Assembly (NCBI RefSeq): GCF_000516555.1
Contig: NZ_AZSJ01000002.1
Coordinates: 59,085-123,084, forward strand
Origin: Afipia sp. P52-10
GTDB lineage: Bacteria > Pseudomonadota > Alphaproteobacteria > Rhizobiales > Xanthobacteraceae
Direction: 5' to 3'
Length of the DNA: 64,000 bases
In this document: positions 1 through 8,917 of the stretch, one piece after another
Layout of the letters: each line of letters starts with the position of its first letter
Numbering within the stretch: position 1 is the stretch's first letter
Notes under the pieces: generated by a model
Databases searched by the model: none
What the model saw: the letters and a program-made list of their open reading frames with translations, nothing else
Told to the model about the DNA's origin: nothing
Position numbers and translations under genes: made by a program

Positions 1-592
1 CGCGCGCCCAGATCATCGCCGCCTGCTGCCGGCCGGTCTGATCCTGCGCTTCGGCTTCGAGCGTCAGGCTGCCGAGTCCGATCGGCAGCCTCGGTATCGG
101 CATCGGTCCTTCCACGCCCGCCAACTTCGGTGCGATCGATGCCACTTTCGACAGAGCCGCAGCGACTTCGTCGGTCGGCGCCGCATGGGTGATGACGACG
201 CGCACCGTGAGCTCCGCCGGCTGATCGGGGCCAACCACCTGAAGCCGCTCGCTCACACCGGTACAGAGCGAGCGATCGACTGCATTCGCGACGACTGCGC
301 GCTGCTTCGGGGACAGCTTCGGTGACGCAGCTTGTGAAAACACGGTCGGCACGATGCGCACGGTCTTTGCGGCGAGCACCTCGTCCTTGCTGACATGGAT
401 CATCGATTGCGCCAGCATGCCGTTCGAGGGGATCATGTTGTCATAGCTCGACAACGATCCGCTTCGGGTTATCGGCGCGCTGGCGCAGCCCGTCAGCAGG
501 GCGGCGATCGCGCAGCCCCCGAGCAAGGGCCGCCGCGTGTCCCATGTGCTTCCCCTGCGCAGGGGCCGCCGAGCGTTTCCAGACACGCTCAT
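1..592 (-). CDS. DUF3313-like lipoprotein, C-terminal part beyond window
   Basis: This open frame runs off the left edge of the window. Read from the ATG at 592 it has a basic N-terminus (several Arg), a hydrophobic stretch and a lipobox LLTG-C, so the mature protein should be a lipid-anchored periplasmic protein. The mature start (ITRSGSLSSYDNMIPSNG) and the body resemble, from memory, DUF3313-type lipoproteins of proteobacteria, whose function is unknown. About 197 codons are visible. The start is the only ATG in frame ahead of the lipobox; the ribosome-binding site in front of it is weak. Family assignment is moderate; the coding frame and lipoprotein signal are clear. Confidence 0.7.
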   Translation of the reverse strand, partial: MSVSGNARRPLRRGSTWDTRRPLLGGCAIAALLTGCASAPITRSGSLSSYDNMIPSNGMLAQSMIHVSKDEVLAAKTVRIVPTVFSQAASPKLSPKQRAVVANAVDRSLCTGVSERLQVVGPDQPAELTVRVVITHAAPTDEVAAALSKVASIAPKLAGVEGPMPIPRLPIGLGSLTLEAEAQDQTGRQQAAMIWAR

Positions 593-1012
593 CGCTGAGC
601 CGATCCGCCCCAATGAGCGGCGGCGGCCTGTGGCCGCAGCCGCTTCTGAACCCATGTCCGGTTCAGGTGTCGGGGCCGTCATGTCGGCAGCAGCGGCCGT
701 TGAGGGGAGCCGTCGCTTGAGGCCGCGACGCGACAACCACGCATTGATCATGGGGATTGGCATTCCTGGACTGATTGCGCATTTGCACGAGCAATGGTGA
801 TGCGCCAAGATTGCACCAACATTACCCGGCGCTGCCCTCCAGGAATGAGCCCGCTCCGGGCGAAGGGATGCCAGTCCCAGACTGTGGTCGGACCCTCAAA
901 AAGCCAGGATCGCCATGTCGAAATGGCAGAGGTGGCAGGGCAAGCAGGGCCAACAAAGCCTCAAGTTCTGGCACCACGCTGCCCACCGAGAAGTCATCAA
1001 TCAGGCTCGACC
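593..1012. other. 420-bp intergenic region
   Basis: The region lies between the lipoprotein gene on the minus strand and the response regulator on the plus strand, so it should carry divergent promoters, but I cannot pick convincing -35/-10 elements. Two small dyads are visible: GCGGCC-TGT-GGCCGC at 623-637 and TGAACC-N7-GGTTCA at 647-665. An in-frame extension of the response-regulator frame reaches back to 794, but its predicted residues look random, so I treat it as non-coding. Confidence 0.4.
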
Positions 1013-1693
1013 ATGCGCTCCCTTGTCATAGAAGATGAGTACGAGGTCGCATCGTACATCGCCAAATTGCTGGACGAATGGAATGGCCTCGTTGACATCG
1101 TCAGCAGCATCGAAGACGCAAACGAGGCATGTCATAACTTCAGGTATGACTTGGCGATCGTCGATCGTGGATTGCCGGACGGCGACGCGCTTCAATGGCT
1201 CAAGGCATTCGACGCTCACTCCGAGCGACCCGCAATCATCATGCTCACTGCACGGGATGCAGGAGGCGACATCGTCGATGGCCTCAACGCGGGCGCGGAC
1301 GACTATCTGACCAAGCCATTCGAACCGCAGGAATTGCTGGCGCGGGTTCGGTCGGTCCTTCGCCGTCCGCGCTCGGTGGCGCTGCCTTCGGTCCGTCTTG
1401 GCAACATCGAACTCGACGTCGGCACCAACAGGGTCCTGATCGCCGGACGCGAGATCCTTTTGCGACGCAGGGAGGCTCTGCTTCTGGAAGCGCTCCTGAT
1501 CAGGCAAGACAGAGTCGTCACGCGCGATACGTTGGTCGCGGCCATCTATGGAATGAACGAAGAGATCGAATCGAACAGTCTCGAGGCGCAACTTTCTCGC
1601 CTTCGCCGAAAACTATCCGAGCACCGAGCGGATGTAGAAATACGCAGCATGCGCGGCATAGGCTACATCTTGAGACGGGTTGGGCACCATTGA
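1013..1693 (+). CDS. OmpR/PhoB-family response regulator
   Basis: The 226-residue protein is a two-domain response regulator. The receiver domain (about 1-115) has the acidic pair ED at 7-8, the phospho-acceptor Asp51 in VDRGLPDGD, and Lys101 in the LTKPFEP motif. The C-terminal half (about 130-226) is a winged-helix DNA-binding domain ending in the typical SMRGIGYIL wing. It should bind DNA after phosphorylation by the histidine kinase encoded immediately downstream, with which it overlaps by 4 bp. The start at 1013 is chosen because the receiver domain begins there; upstream in-frame codons look non-coding. Regulon unknown. Confidence 0.9.
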   Translation: MRSLVIEDEYEVASYIAKLLDEWNGLVDIVSSIEDANEACHNFRYDLAIVDRGLPDGDALQWLKAFDAHSERPAIIMLTARDAGGDIVDGLNAGADDYLTKPFEPQELLARVRSVLRRPRSVALPSVRLGNIELDVGTNRVLIAGREILLRRREALLLEALLIRQDRVVTRDTLVAAIYGMNEEIESNSLEAQLSRLRRKLSEHRADVEIRSMRGIGYILRRVGHH

Positions 1694-3045
1694 CGTCGAT
1701 CAACCGCACCCTGATGTGGTGGCTGAGCCTGGCCGCTGGCGTGATATTTGTCGCGATGGTGGTGTCGATATTGGGAACCATCCATGTCACGAGCTGGGAT
1801 CCAGCCCGGATTTGTAGGGCGGCGGTCTCCATCGTTGCCAAAACCATGACCCAAGCTTCGGGGCCGAATGCATCTTTGATATTCTCTGAGACCGATGATT
1901 TCTCCGCTCTGAACGCCAGCAGTCCGGAGCTGTGGTTTGCAGCATCGAAGGGGGCAGAGGTCTTTGAGTTCAATCGTGACCGACGCCCGCAGCTTCCCTT
2001 TGAGGTTCCCTATCAGGGATCCGCAACGAGGGCGATCTTCGCAAATGCTAACGCTGAACAGACCGTCTGCCTGGACGTGGTCGAGACGCCGGCGAGCGGC
2101 CTTGTCTTAACTGTCGCTGGTGCTCAGCCGACCTTTGGCATGTCGCTCAAGCACCGATTTTCGACCGTCATGATGGTGAGCTTGGCTATCGTCGGCTCGG
2201 CCTTTGCCGCGATCGTGGCGATCGGCGTCTTTCTTGCCGGCAGATTTGTCAAGCGTAGCATCGCGCGTGTGACAAAGATGGCGATCGCCATCGATCCCGC
2301 TGCCCCGCAAGGTTCAATCCCTCTCGCGGATGTCCCGCTCGAACTTCAGAGTCTTGTTAAGTCGTTGAACGGCGCCTTCGATGAGATCGCGACCTTCTTG
2401 GAACGCGAGCGCCGGTTTCTCGGAAACGCTGCGCATGAGCTTCGTACGCCATTGGCGATATTGAGAACAAAACTCGAAGGCGTGACCGATAGCAAACTGA
2501 GAGCGACGCTCGTTCTGGATACGCGTCGCCTCACATCGCTCGTGTCCGCCATGCTTGATCTCTCGCGGCTGAAGGGTGCTGAGCTGCAAAGAAATCCGGT
2601 CGACCTCGCAGAGGTCACGCGCGATGTCCTGGCCGACTACGGTCCGCTTGCCTTGGATCAAGGAATGGACCTGTCGCTTATCTCCGACTGTGACAAGCCG
2701 ATCATCGTTCTCGGATCAAAGGAGGCGATCCGAAGCGCGATAGCAAATCTCGTTGGCAATGCGCTCGTCCATGCTTACGGCGCCAGAACCATTGTGGCGC
2801 GATTGTATCGAGACGGGGCGGTGTCGATCTGCGATGACGGTCGTCCTGTCGCGCAGGATCAGGCGTCTGGACGCTCTATGGTGGTCAAAAGCGCAGCGCT
2901 TGAGCATTCGGGCACCGGTTTGGGACTCCCGATCGTGAGGGAGATCATGGCCGCGCACCAAGGTCGCCTGAGTATGACCACCACGCCGGGCGGTGGAACG
3001 ACGGCCCATCTGGTCTTCGACACCAACCTTGAGGAAACGCCTTAG
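1690..3045 (+). CDS. Membrane sensor histidine kinase
   Basis: Partner kinase of the upstream regulator. The 451-residue protein has an N-terminal membrane segment (about 8-30), a periplasmic sensor region, a second membrane segment (about 165-185), a HAMP-like linker, the H-box around His249 (AAHELRTPLAIL), an N-box (NLVGNALVHA) and a G-box (GTGLGLPIVREI). The start is taken as TTG at 1690, whose TTGA overlaps the regulator stop as in translationally coupled pairs; ATG at 1714 is the alternative. The ligand is unknown. A conserved C-terminal ATPase core and intact His argue for an active kinase. Confidence 0.88.
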   Translation: MTSINRTLMWWLSLAAGVIFVAMVVSILGTIHVTSWDPARICRAAVSIVAKTMTQASGPNASLIFSETDDFSALNASSPELWFAASKGAEVFEFNRDRRPQLPFEVPYQGSATRAIFANANAEQTVCLDVVETPASGLVLTVAGAQPTFGMSLKHRFSTVMMVSLAIVGSAFAAIVAIGVFLAGRFVKRSIARVTKMAIAIDPAAPQGSIPLADVPLELQSLVKSLNGAFDEIATFLERERRFLGNAAHELRTPLAILRTKLEGVTDSKLRATLVLDTRRLTSLVSAMLDLSRLKGAELQRNPVDLAEVTRDVLADYGPLALDQGMDLSLISDCDKPIIVLGSKEAIRSAIANLVGNALVHAYGARTIVARLYRDGAVSICDDGRPVAQDQASGRSMVVKSAALEHSGTGLGLPIVREIMAAHQGRLSMTTTPGGGTTAHLVFDTNLEETP

Positions 3046-3165
3046 CGGTGGTGTTCGGCCTCGTCGAGACGGAGCCGGATTGGCTCACCAGCCCGCATTC
3101 TGTCGCCTGACCAGGATGTCGCTATTCGGCGTGCGACGGCGCAAGAAGATATCTCTCTGAATTCA

Positions 3166-3180
3166 CGCGCTTTAAGCGCG
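3166..3180. promoter_or_regulatory. Palindrome CGCGCTT-T-AAGCGCG
   Basis: A perfect 7-bp dyad separated by one base lies between the kinase stop and the transporter substrate-binding gene. It is followed by a T-rich stretch (about 3181-3200). It could be a weak terminator for the two-component operon (folding as a 5-bp stem with a 5-nt loop) or an operator for the transporter operon. A TTGACA at 3235-3240 nearby is a possible -35 element, but I see no good -10 at the right distance. Confidence 0.4.
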
Positions 3181-3292
3181 GATCTTCTAAATTTTCTCGC
3201 TCGTTGCGATGCTATTGCTTTTTTTTCCGAGCTGTTGACATGAATGTTTTTCATCGAAGACATCGGCGCTCGCTATGATCAAGGAGTCGATG

Positions 3293-4483
3293 ATGAGTAC
3301 GTTTCGTGCGCTGGTCGGAATAACATTTACAGCGGCATCGTTCTTCGTTTCGCCGGCACATGCGCAGGATGTCTTGCGCATCGGTGCGCCGTTGCCGATC
3401 ACCGGTGCATTGGCGCCCGAGGGCGCCAAGCTGAAGCAGGGTTACGAGCTCTGGCAGGAGAAAGTCAACGCCGGCGGCGGCGTTAAGGCCGGCGACAAGA
3501 CGCTGAAGGTTGAGCTCGTTTATTACGATTATCAGTCGACAACGCCGAGGGCGGTTCAGCTTGCCGAAAAGCTGGTCAATGACGACAAGGTGGATTTCCT
3601 GTTTTCGCCGTTCGGTTCGGGCGCGGCCAAGGCGGTGAGCGCGGTCGCCGAGAAATACGGTGTTCCGCTGCTGGCATCGAGCGCGTCGTCGGCCGAGGTG
3701 TTCGACCAGGGTTACAAGAACCTGTTCGGCCTCTACACCGACAACAGCACGCTGAGCGAGCCGATCGCTGATCTGGTCAAGGTGAAGATTCCGACCTTGA
3801 AGCGCGTCGCGATTCTGGCGCGGAACGATCTTTATCCGCTATCGCTTGGCAACGAGTTCGAGAAAAGCGCAAAGAAGCGCGGCTTCGAAGTTGTCTACTA
3901 TGAGAAATATCCGATCGGCACGCTCGATCATTCGTCGGCACTGACCCAGCTGCGCGCGGCGAAACCCGATTGGGTGATTGTCACCGGCTACATCAACGAC
4001 CTCATCCTGGTGCGGAAACAGGCGGCGGAACTGAAGGTTGGCGGTCAAGTCTATACGTTGATCAACGGCCCCGCCTATCAAGAATGGATCGACGCCGTTG
4101 GCCCGCTCGCGGAGAACGTCACGACGGCCAGCTGGTTTCATCCGGTCCTGAACTACAAGAGTGAGGACGTGTTCGGGTCGACCAAGGATTTCGTTGCGCA
4201 ATTCAAGGCAAAGTACGGTGCCGAGCCGGATTTCACGCAAGCGTCGGGCTCCGCAGTCGGCGTGATCCTGCAGCTGGCCGTGGAACGCGCCGGATCGAAA
4301 GATCGGAACGCCGTCCGCGAGCAACTGGCAAAGGGCGGCTTCAAGACCTTCTTCGCGCCGGTTTCGTTCGGACCGACCGGGATTGCGAACTCGTACATTC
4401 CTCCGGTGTTCCAGATTCAGCAAGGGAAGGTGCAGGTGGTGTTTCCTCCTGACGTCGCGACGAGCGAATTTCGAACCAAGTAG
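3293..4483 (+). CDS. LIV-type ABC transporter substrate-binding protein
   Basis: Periplasmic solute receptor of the branched-chain amino acid (HAAT) family, 396 residues. A signal peptide (about 1-24, ending SPAHAQ) precedes the mature start DVLRIGAPLPITG, and the type I periplasmic-binding fold (Peripla_BP_6) follows. AAGGAG at 3281-3286 lies 6 nt before ATG 3293, which decides the start over ATG 3275 and 3290. It heads an operon with two permeases and two ATPases. The ligand is not readable from the sequence; members bind amino acids, amides, urea or aromatic acids. Confidence 0.88.
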   Translation: MSTFRALVGITFTAASFFVSPAHAQDVLRIGAPLPITGALAPEGAKLKQGYELWQEKVNAGGGVKAGDKTLKVELVYYDYQSTTPRAVQLAEKLVNDDKVDFLFSPFGSGAAKAVSAVAEKYGVPLLASSASSAEVFDQGYKNLFGLYTDNSTLSEPIADLVKVKIPTLKRVAILARNDLYPLSLGNEFEKSAKKRGFEVVYYEKYPIGTLDHSSALTQLRAAKPDWVIVTGYINDLILVRKQAAELKVGGQVYTLINGPAYQEWIDAVGPLAENVTTASWFHPVLNYKSEDVFGSTKDFVAQFKAKYGAEPDFTQASGSAVGVILQLAVERAGSKDRNAVREQLAKGGFKTFFAPVSFGPTGIANSYIPPVFQIQQGKVQVVFPPDVATSEFRTK

Positions 4484-4510
4484 CCATTCTTCTGTTCATT
4501 GCAGGTATGG

Positions 4511-4530
4511 CGGCTCCGTGAGCGGGGCCG
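4511..4530 (+). other. Intercistronic hairpin
   Basis: CGGCTCC at 4511-4517 can pair with GGGGCCG at 4524-4530 (one G-T pair, 6-nt loop). It sits between the substrate-binding protein gene and the first permease gene. Such hairpins commonly protect the upstream mRNA or attenuate readthrough so that the binding protein is made in excess. There is no T-tract, so it is unlikely to be a full terminator. Confidence 0.45.
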
Positions 4531-4557
4531 TCACAGCCTTTCCTCGAAGGTTTGACG

Positions 4558-5424
4558 ATGCTCTGGTTGCAGGTGCTGGTGAACGGGCTGGCGCTGGGCG
4601 GGCTTTATGCCTGCATCGCGGCGGGATTCTCGCTGGTATGGGGTGTGTTGAACATCATCAACATCCTGCATGGATCGTTGATTGTGCTGGGTGGCTATCT
4701 GGCGTTCTTCGCCCATCAGTATCTCGGCTTGAATCCGTTCCTGTTCGCGCCGTTCGCGGGCGCTTTGATGTTCGTGCTCGGCTTTGCAATCCAGCGAGCG
4801 ATGATCAACCCGGTCATGATGCAGCCGGTGCTGATGACGCTGGTGCTGACCTTCGGCCTCAACCTCTTTCTCGACAACCTGATGCTGGCAGGCTTCAAGG
4901 CGGACTATCGTAAGATCAACCTGCAGCCGCCGCTGGGGGTTCTGGAATTCGGCGATATCATCCTGTCGGTCGATCGCGTCTATGCGGCGGCGGTCGGCCT
5001 CGCGCTGGTCGGAGCTCTGTGGCTGCTGCTGCGATTCACTCAGTTGGGGCGGGCCATCGTTGCGGTGCGGATGGATCGCGAGGCGGCCGCGCTGATGGGA
5101 ATTGATATCAGGTTCACCTATGCGGTCGCGTTCGGGCTCGGCACCATGATGGCCGGGTCGGCGGGCGCGCTGCTCGCGGCGATATTCCCCATCTCGCCGG
5201 TGTCGTCGGGCGGATATCTTGGCAAAGCCTTCGTCATCTGCGTGCTCGGCGGACTTGGCAGCATTCCCGGTGTCGTGCTCGGCGGCTTCGCGCTCGGCGT
5301 GATCGAGGCCTTCGGCGCGCTGGCGCTGGGGCCGGAGAACGCGATCACGATCTCATTTCTTCTGCTAATTGCTCTCTTGATCGTACGACCGACCGGGCTC
5401 CTGGGGCGAAGGGGCTTCAACTGA
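4558..5424 (+). CDS. livH: LivH-type ABC permease
   Basis: Inner-membrane permease of the HAAT family, 288 residues and almost entirely hydrophobic helices. The opening LWLQVLVNGLALGGLYAC and the segment VLGGLGSIPGVVLGG are characteristic of LivH. GAAGG at 4546-4550 precedes ATG 4558 by 7 nt; a TTG at 4552 is too close to be used. It pairs with the LivM-like permease, whose ATG overlaps its stop codon (TGATG). Confidence 0.9.
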   Translation: MLWLQVLVNGLALGGLYACIAAGFSLVWGVLNIINILHGSLIVLGGYLAFFAHQYLGLNPFLFAPFAGALMFVLGFAIQRAMINPVMMQPVLMTLVLTFGLNLFLDNLMLAGFKADYRKINLQPPLGVLEFGDIILSVDRVYAAAVGLALVGALWLLLRFTQLGRAIVAVRMDREAAALMGIDIRFTYAVAFGLGTMMAGSAGALLAAIFPISPVSSGGYLGKAFVICVLGGLGSIPGVVLGGFALGVIEAFGALALGPENAITISFLLLIALLIVRPTGLLGRRGFN

Positions 5425-6374
5425 TGATACGTTGGATCTGGATCTCGATCGCATTGGTGGCTGCTGTCGCAGGGCTGCTGTCGTTCGGCGACAACTATCT
5501 GCTTCGCCTCGCTACCACGGTTGCGATGTATGTCACGCTCGCGGTGGCATGGAATATCGTCGGCGGGTTCACCGGCTATCCCTCGTTCGCGACCGCGGCC
5601 TTTTTCGGACTTGGCGCTTATGCGAGCGGCATCATGCTCGTCAATGGCGTGCCGCTGGGTGTCGCGTGGATAGGGGCAGGTGTGGTGAGCACGGTGTTCG
5701 CGGCGGCGCTCGGCCTCGCTGTTTTGCACTTGCGCGGGCACTACTTCGCCATTGGCAGCCTGGTCGTGGCGGATGTGCTGCGTGAGGTGACCAACACATG
5801 GGTCTCGTTCACCGGTGGCGGCATGGGGCTCAACGTACCGTTGGTAGGCGGCGCCGCCGCCGCGCAGGCGCGGTTCTTTCTGATATCGATGGCTATCCTT
5901 GCGGTCGCCGCCACGTTGACCGCGATCGGGCTGTCGCGTTCGCGTCTTGGCGTTGCCCTGCAATGTATCGAACAAAATGAGGACGCGGCGCAGGTGATTG
6001 GCGTCGATACGCGCCGCGCCAAGGTCGTGGCGTTCGCAATCTCTAGCCTGTTCATCGGCATCGCCGGTGCGATCTATGCATCGTGGACCACCTACATCGA
6101 CCCGAGCGATGTCTACGACGTATCGCTATCGGTGAAGCCGATCATCATGGCGCTGCTCGGCGGCGTCGGCTCGCTGGCCGGACCGGTGATCGGCGCCTTT
6201 GTGTTCCTCGGGCTGGAAGAACTCATCTGGCGCAACAGTCTTGAATTCCACGCTGGCATCCTGGGCTTGCTCGTCGTCGCGCTGGTGTTGTTCCTGCCTG
6301 GCGGTCTGCGGGATTTGAAAGGGCGCAGTGTGCTGACGTGGGTGCGCGACAAGATGAAGGGGAGGACGTTGTGA
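5424..6374 (+). CDS. livM: LivM-type ABC permease
   Basis: Second permease subunit of the transporter, 316 residues with about eight to ten hydrophobic segments. Family hallmarks are WNIVGGFTGYPSFATAAFFG near the N-terminus and KPIIMALLGGVGSLAGPVIG near the C-terminus. It starts at the ATG overlapping the LivH stop and ends in a 4-bp overlap with the following ATPase gene, so the subunits are translationally coupled. Confidence 0.9.
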   Translation: MIRWIWISIALVAAVAGLLSFGDNYLLRLATTVAMYVTLAVAWNIVGGFTGYPSFATAAFFGLGAYASGIMLVNGVPLGVAWIGAGVVSTVFAAALGLAVLHLRGHYFAIGSLVVADVLREVTNTWVSFTGGGMGLNVPLVGGAAAAQARFFLISMAILAVAATLTAIGLSRSRLGVALQCIEQNEDAAQVIGVDTRRAKVVAFAISSLFIGIAGAIYASWTTYIDPSDVYDVSLSVKPIIMALLGGVGSLAGPVIGAFVFLGLEELIWRNSLEFHAGILGLLVVALVLFLPGGLRDLKGRSVLTWVRDKMKGRTL

Positions 6375-7123
6375 CCCCGCTTCTGACGCTGACCAATGTT
6401 TCCCGCAGATTCGGTGGTTTGTTGGCGCTTGACGGCGTGTCGCTCTCGCTGGCCGAAGGCGAGGTGATCGGTCTGATCGGCCCCAATGGCGCCGGCAAGA
6501 CCACCTTCGTCAACGTCGTGACCGGCGTGCTCAAGCCGACGTCCGGCTCCATTGTATTCCGAGGCAAACGGATCGATGGCCTGCGGCCGGACCTCGTGGC
6601 GCGCGCCGGCGTGGCCCGCACGTTCCAGGTCGTGCAGCCGTTCCCGCGGATGACGGTGCGCGAGAACGTGGCGGCGGCGGCGCTGTTCGCCGGTGGCGTT
6701 GCGACACGGACAGAGGCTGTGGCCGCTGCCGACAGCCATCTCGAATTTTGCGGACTGGCCCGCGAGGCCGACAAGCTTGCAGGCTCGCTCTCGTTGGCCG
6801 GCAGAAAACGCCTTGAGCTTGCCAAGAGTCTGGCTGCCAAGCCGAAGCTTCTGATGCTCGATGAGGTCAATGCCGGCTTGAATGCGTCCGAAATCGATGA
6901 CGCGTTGCGGCTGATCGCGGCGATTGCAGCACAGGGCATCACGGTTCTGTTGATCGAGCACCTGATGAAGGTGGTCTCCCGCTCGTGCTCCAGGCTCGCC
7001 GTCTTGCATCAAGGGCGCCTGATCGCGGATGGCCCGACCCAACAGATCATGCAAGATGAGGCTGTGATCGAAGCCTATCTCGGGCGGCGTTACGCGGAAG
7101 CGCAGAAAGGGGCCGGGATATGA
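6371..7123 (+). CDS. livG: LivG-type ABC ATPase
   Basis: ATP-binding subunit, 250 residues. The Walker A motif is GPNGAGKTT. The usual ABC signature (LSGG/LPYG-like) is replaced by LSLAGRKRLELAKSL, and the Walker B is LLMLDEVNAGL, with Val where Pro is usual. Both deviations occur in LivG-like proteins, so I do not read them as inactivating. The start is GTG 6371, preceded by GGAGG and overlapping the LivM stop; codons back to 6338 lie inside livM. Confidence 0.88.
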   Translation: MTPLLTLTNVSRRFGGLLALDGVSLSLAEGEVIGLIGPNGAGKTTFVNVVTGVLKPTSGSIVFRGKRIDGLRPDLVARAGVARTFQVVQPFPRMTVRENVAAAALFAGGVATRTEAVAAADSHLEFCGLAREADKLAGSLSLAGRKRLELAKSLAAKPKLLMLDEVNAGLNASEIDDALRLIAAIAAQGITVLLIEHLMKVVSRSCSRLAVLHQGRLIADGPTQQIMQDEAVIEAYLGRRYAEAQKGAGI

Positions 7124-7836
7124 CCACGCCGCTGTTGCAGGTCTCGGAGCTTGCGGTCGCTTACGGTGATGTGCAGGTGGTCTGGAACGCCAGTCTCACC
7201 GTTGACGAAGGGGCCGTCGTGGTGCTGATCGGCTCGAACGGAGCCGGCAAGACGACCATTCTGCGGGCGCTATCGGGGCTTATCCATCCGGTGAGTGGCC
7301 AGATTGTCCTTGCCGGCGAGCTGATCGACGCGGCATCGCCGGTCGATTTCGTAAAGCGCGGCCTGATCCATGTGCCAGAAGGGCGTCGGTTGTTTCCTGG
7401 CCTGTCGGTGTGGGACAATCTCATGCTCGGCGCGTATATGCGCAGCGACAGGGAGGCCGTCGCGCGGGACATCGAGCGGGTGTTCTCGCTGTTCCCGCGG
7501 CTGCGCGAGCGGCGCCGCCAGGATGCCTCGACCTTATCGGGCGGCGAGCAGCAAATGTGCGCGATTGGCCGCGGCCTGATGGCTTCGCCGCGGCTCCTGC
7601 TGATCGATGAACTGTCGTTGGGCTTGGCGCCGAAGGTTGTCGATGAACTCGTTGCGGCGCTGCGCAAGGTCAACGCTGAGGGCACAAGCTTGCTGGTGGT
7701 CGAACAGGACGTCGCCACTGCCCTTGAGTTCGCCGATCACGCTTATATCATCGATCAAGGGCGCACGGTGCGTGGGGGCGCCGCGGCGGTCATCGCGAAA
7801 GACCCTGCGGTTCGCGCTGCCTATCTCGGACTATAG
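7120..7836 (+). CDS. livF: LivF-type ABC ATPase
   Basis: Second ATPase subunit, 238 residues. It has Walker A GSNGAGKTT, signature LSGGEQQMCAIGRGL, Walker B LLLIDELSLGL and the H-loop region replaced by LLVVEQDV, all typical of LivF. It overlaps LivG by 4 bp (ATGA). It completes a full SBP-permease-permease-ATPase-ATPase set; a gene for a DsbA-fold isomerase follows 24 bp later and may be co-transcribed. Confidence 0.9.
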   Translation: MTTPLLQVSELAVAYGDVQVVWNASLTVDEGAVVVLIGSNGAGKTTILRALSGLIHPVSGQIVLAGELIDAASPVDFVKRGLIHVPEGRRLFPGLSVWDNLMLGAYMRSDREAVARDIERVFSLFPRLRERRRQDASTLSGGEQQMCAIGRGLMASPRLLLIDELSLGLAPKVVDELVAALRKVNAEGTSLLVVEQDVATALEFADHAYIIDQGRTVRGGAAAVIAKDPAVRAAYLGL

Positions 7837-7860
7837 CGCCAAGCATCCCATCAGGTGGTC

Positions 7861-8499
7861 ATGACAGAGCAACGCCCAACCGTCGAATACTACTTCAGTT
7901 TCATCTCGCTATGGTCCTATATCGGCAGCGTCGTCTTTCAGGAGATCGTCAAGCGTCACAACGTGCGCGTCGAATTCAAGCCGATTGATCTGCTGGCGAT
8001 CTTTGCCGCGGGTGGGGGAAAGCCGGTGCGCCAGCGGCCGCCGCAACGGCAGGCCTATCGACTGGTCGAGATGGAGCGATGGAAGGCGATCCGCGGCATT
8101 CCGTTGGTGACCTGGCCGAAGTTCTATCCGGCGGATCCGTCGCTGGGTCATCGCATGCTGCTTGCCGCGATCAGGAATGGCGAGGATGTCACGGCGTTTG
8201 CTCATGCCGGGCTGAAGGCTGTGTGGGCGGATGAGCTGAACGTCGAGGATCCCGACACGCTCGTCCGGCTGGCCGACGCCAGCGGATTGAACGGTAAGCA
8301 GCGATTGGCCGAGGCTAGCGATCCGCAACTCCGTGAACAGGAAGCCAGCCTGACGCGTGAAGCCATTGATCGTCAGCTGTTCGGAGCGCCATTCTATTTC
8401 TATCGGGGTGAGCCGTTCTGGGGGCAGGACCGTCTCGATCTGCTGGAGATAGCGATCACGTCGCAACGCCCGCCGATCTTGCCACCCGAAGAGCTATAG
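7861..8499 (+). CDS. 2-hydroxychromene-2-carboxylate isomerase / GST-kappa-like protein
   Basis: The 212-residue protein belongs to the DsbA-fold, kappa-class glutathione transferase-like family. Support comes from the N-terminal YYFSFISLWSYIG motif, the FKPIDLLAIF strand and the C-terminal GAPFYFYRGEPFWGQDRL motif. Family members isomerise 2-hydroxychromene-2-carboxylate using glutathione in naphthalene-type degradation. Placement directly after the ABC transporter suggests that the imported solute may be aromatic, which is an inference. ATG 7861 is preceded by AGG at a suitable distance; an upstream GTG at 7855 is less likely. Confidence 0.8.
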   Translation: MTEQRPTVEYYFSFISLWSYIGSVVFQEIVKRHNVRVEFKPIDLLAIFAAGGGKPVRQRPPQRQAYRLVEMERWKAIRGIPLVTWPKFYPADPSLGHRMLLAAIRNGEDVTAFAHAGLKAVWADELNVEDPDTLVRLADASGLNGKQRLAEASDPQLREQEASLTREAIDRQLFGAPFYFYRGEPFWGQDRLDLLEIAITSQRPPILPPEEL

Positions 8500-8917
8500 T
8501 TCGCCGCACGGCATTCTGGCGCGATCGCCACCGTGGCGGGCTAGGCTCTGGCCTTTTTGGCATTTGTGCGCTGATCCTTGATGATCCTGTCGGCGATCCG
8601 GTGCGTTCGCCGATCCACGCGAGGGATTTGCGGCGAGGGCGATCGTTGTTTCCACAGTCGATGTCTCCGCGCACGCGGCCTTGCGCGAGCGACAACCGGT
8701 CTCTCGATCGGCTTCGCGTAAGCGGATCGGTGCACGACATGCGCCGGAGTTGAAACCGTCTCTGCAGGGCCCGACGACAAACATGGTCGTCCCACCGACG
8801 GTTCGATTTTGGAATTCATTTCCCGCCTTTCTGAGCTATCAAACCCATGCCCGATTGCGATCGTCATGGTGCGATGAGGGGCGTCCGCCGAACAATTCAC
8901 CCGAGGAGATCGTCACG
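8500..8917. other. 418-bp intergenic region
   Basis: The stretch separates the isomerase gene from the flavin monooxygenase gene. The monooxygenase frame is open back to 8681, but the residues there are low-quality and lie ahead of a GTG with a good ribosome-binding site, so I call it non-coding. I see no clear riboswitch, terminator or RNA gene. Confidence 0.4.

Noticed and set aside
3235..3263. Sigma-70 promoter built on TTGACA at 3235
   Set aside because: No acceptable -10 hexamer is found 16-18 bp downstream, so it is mentioned only as a possible -35.
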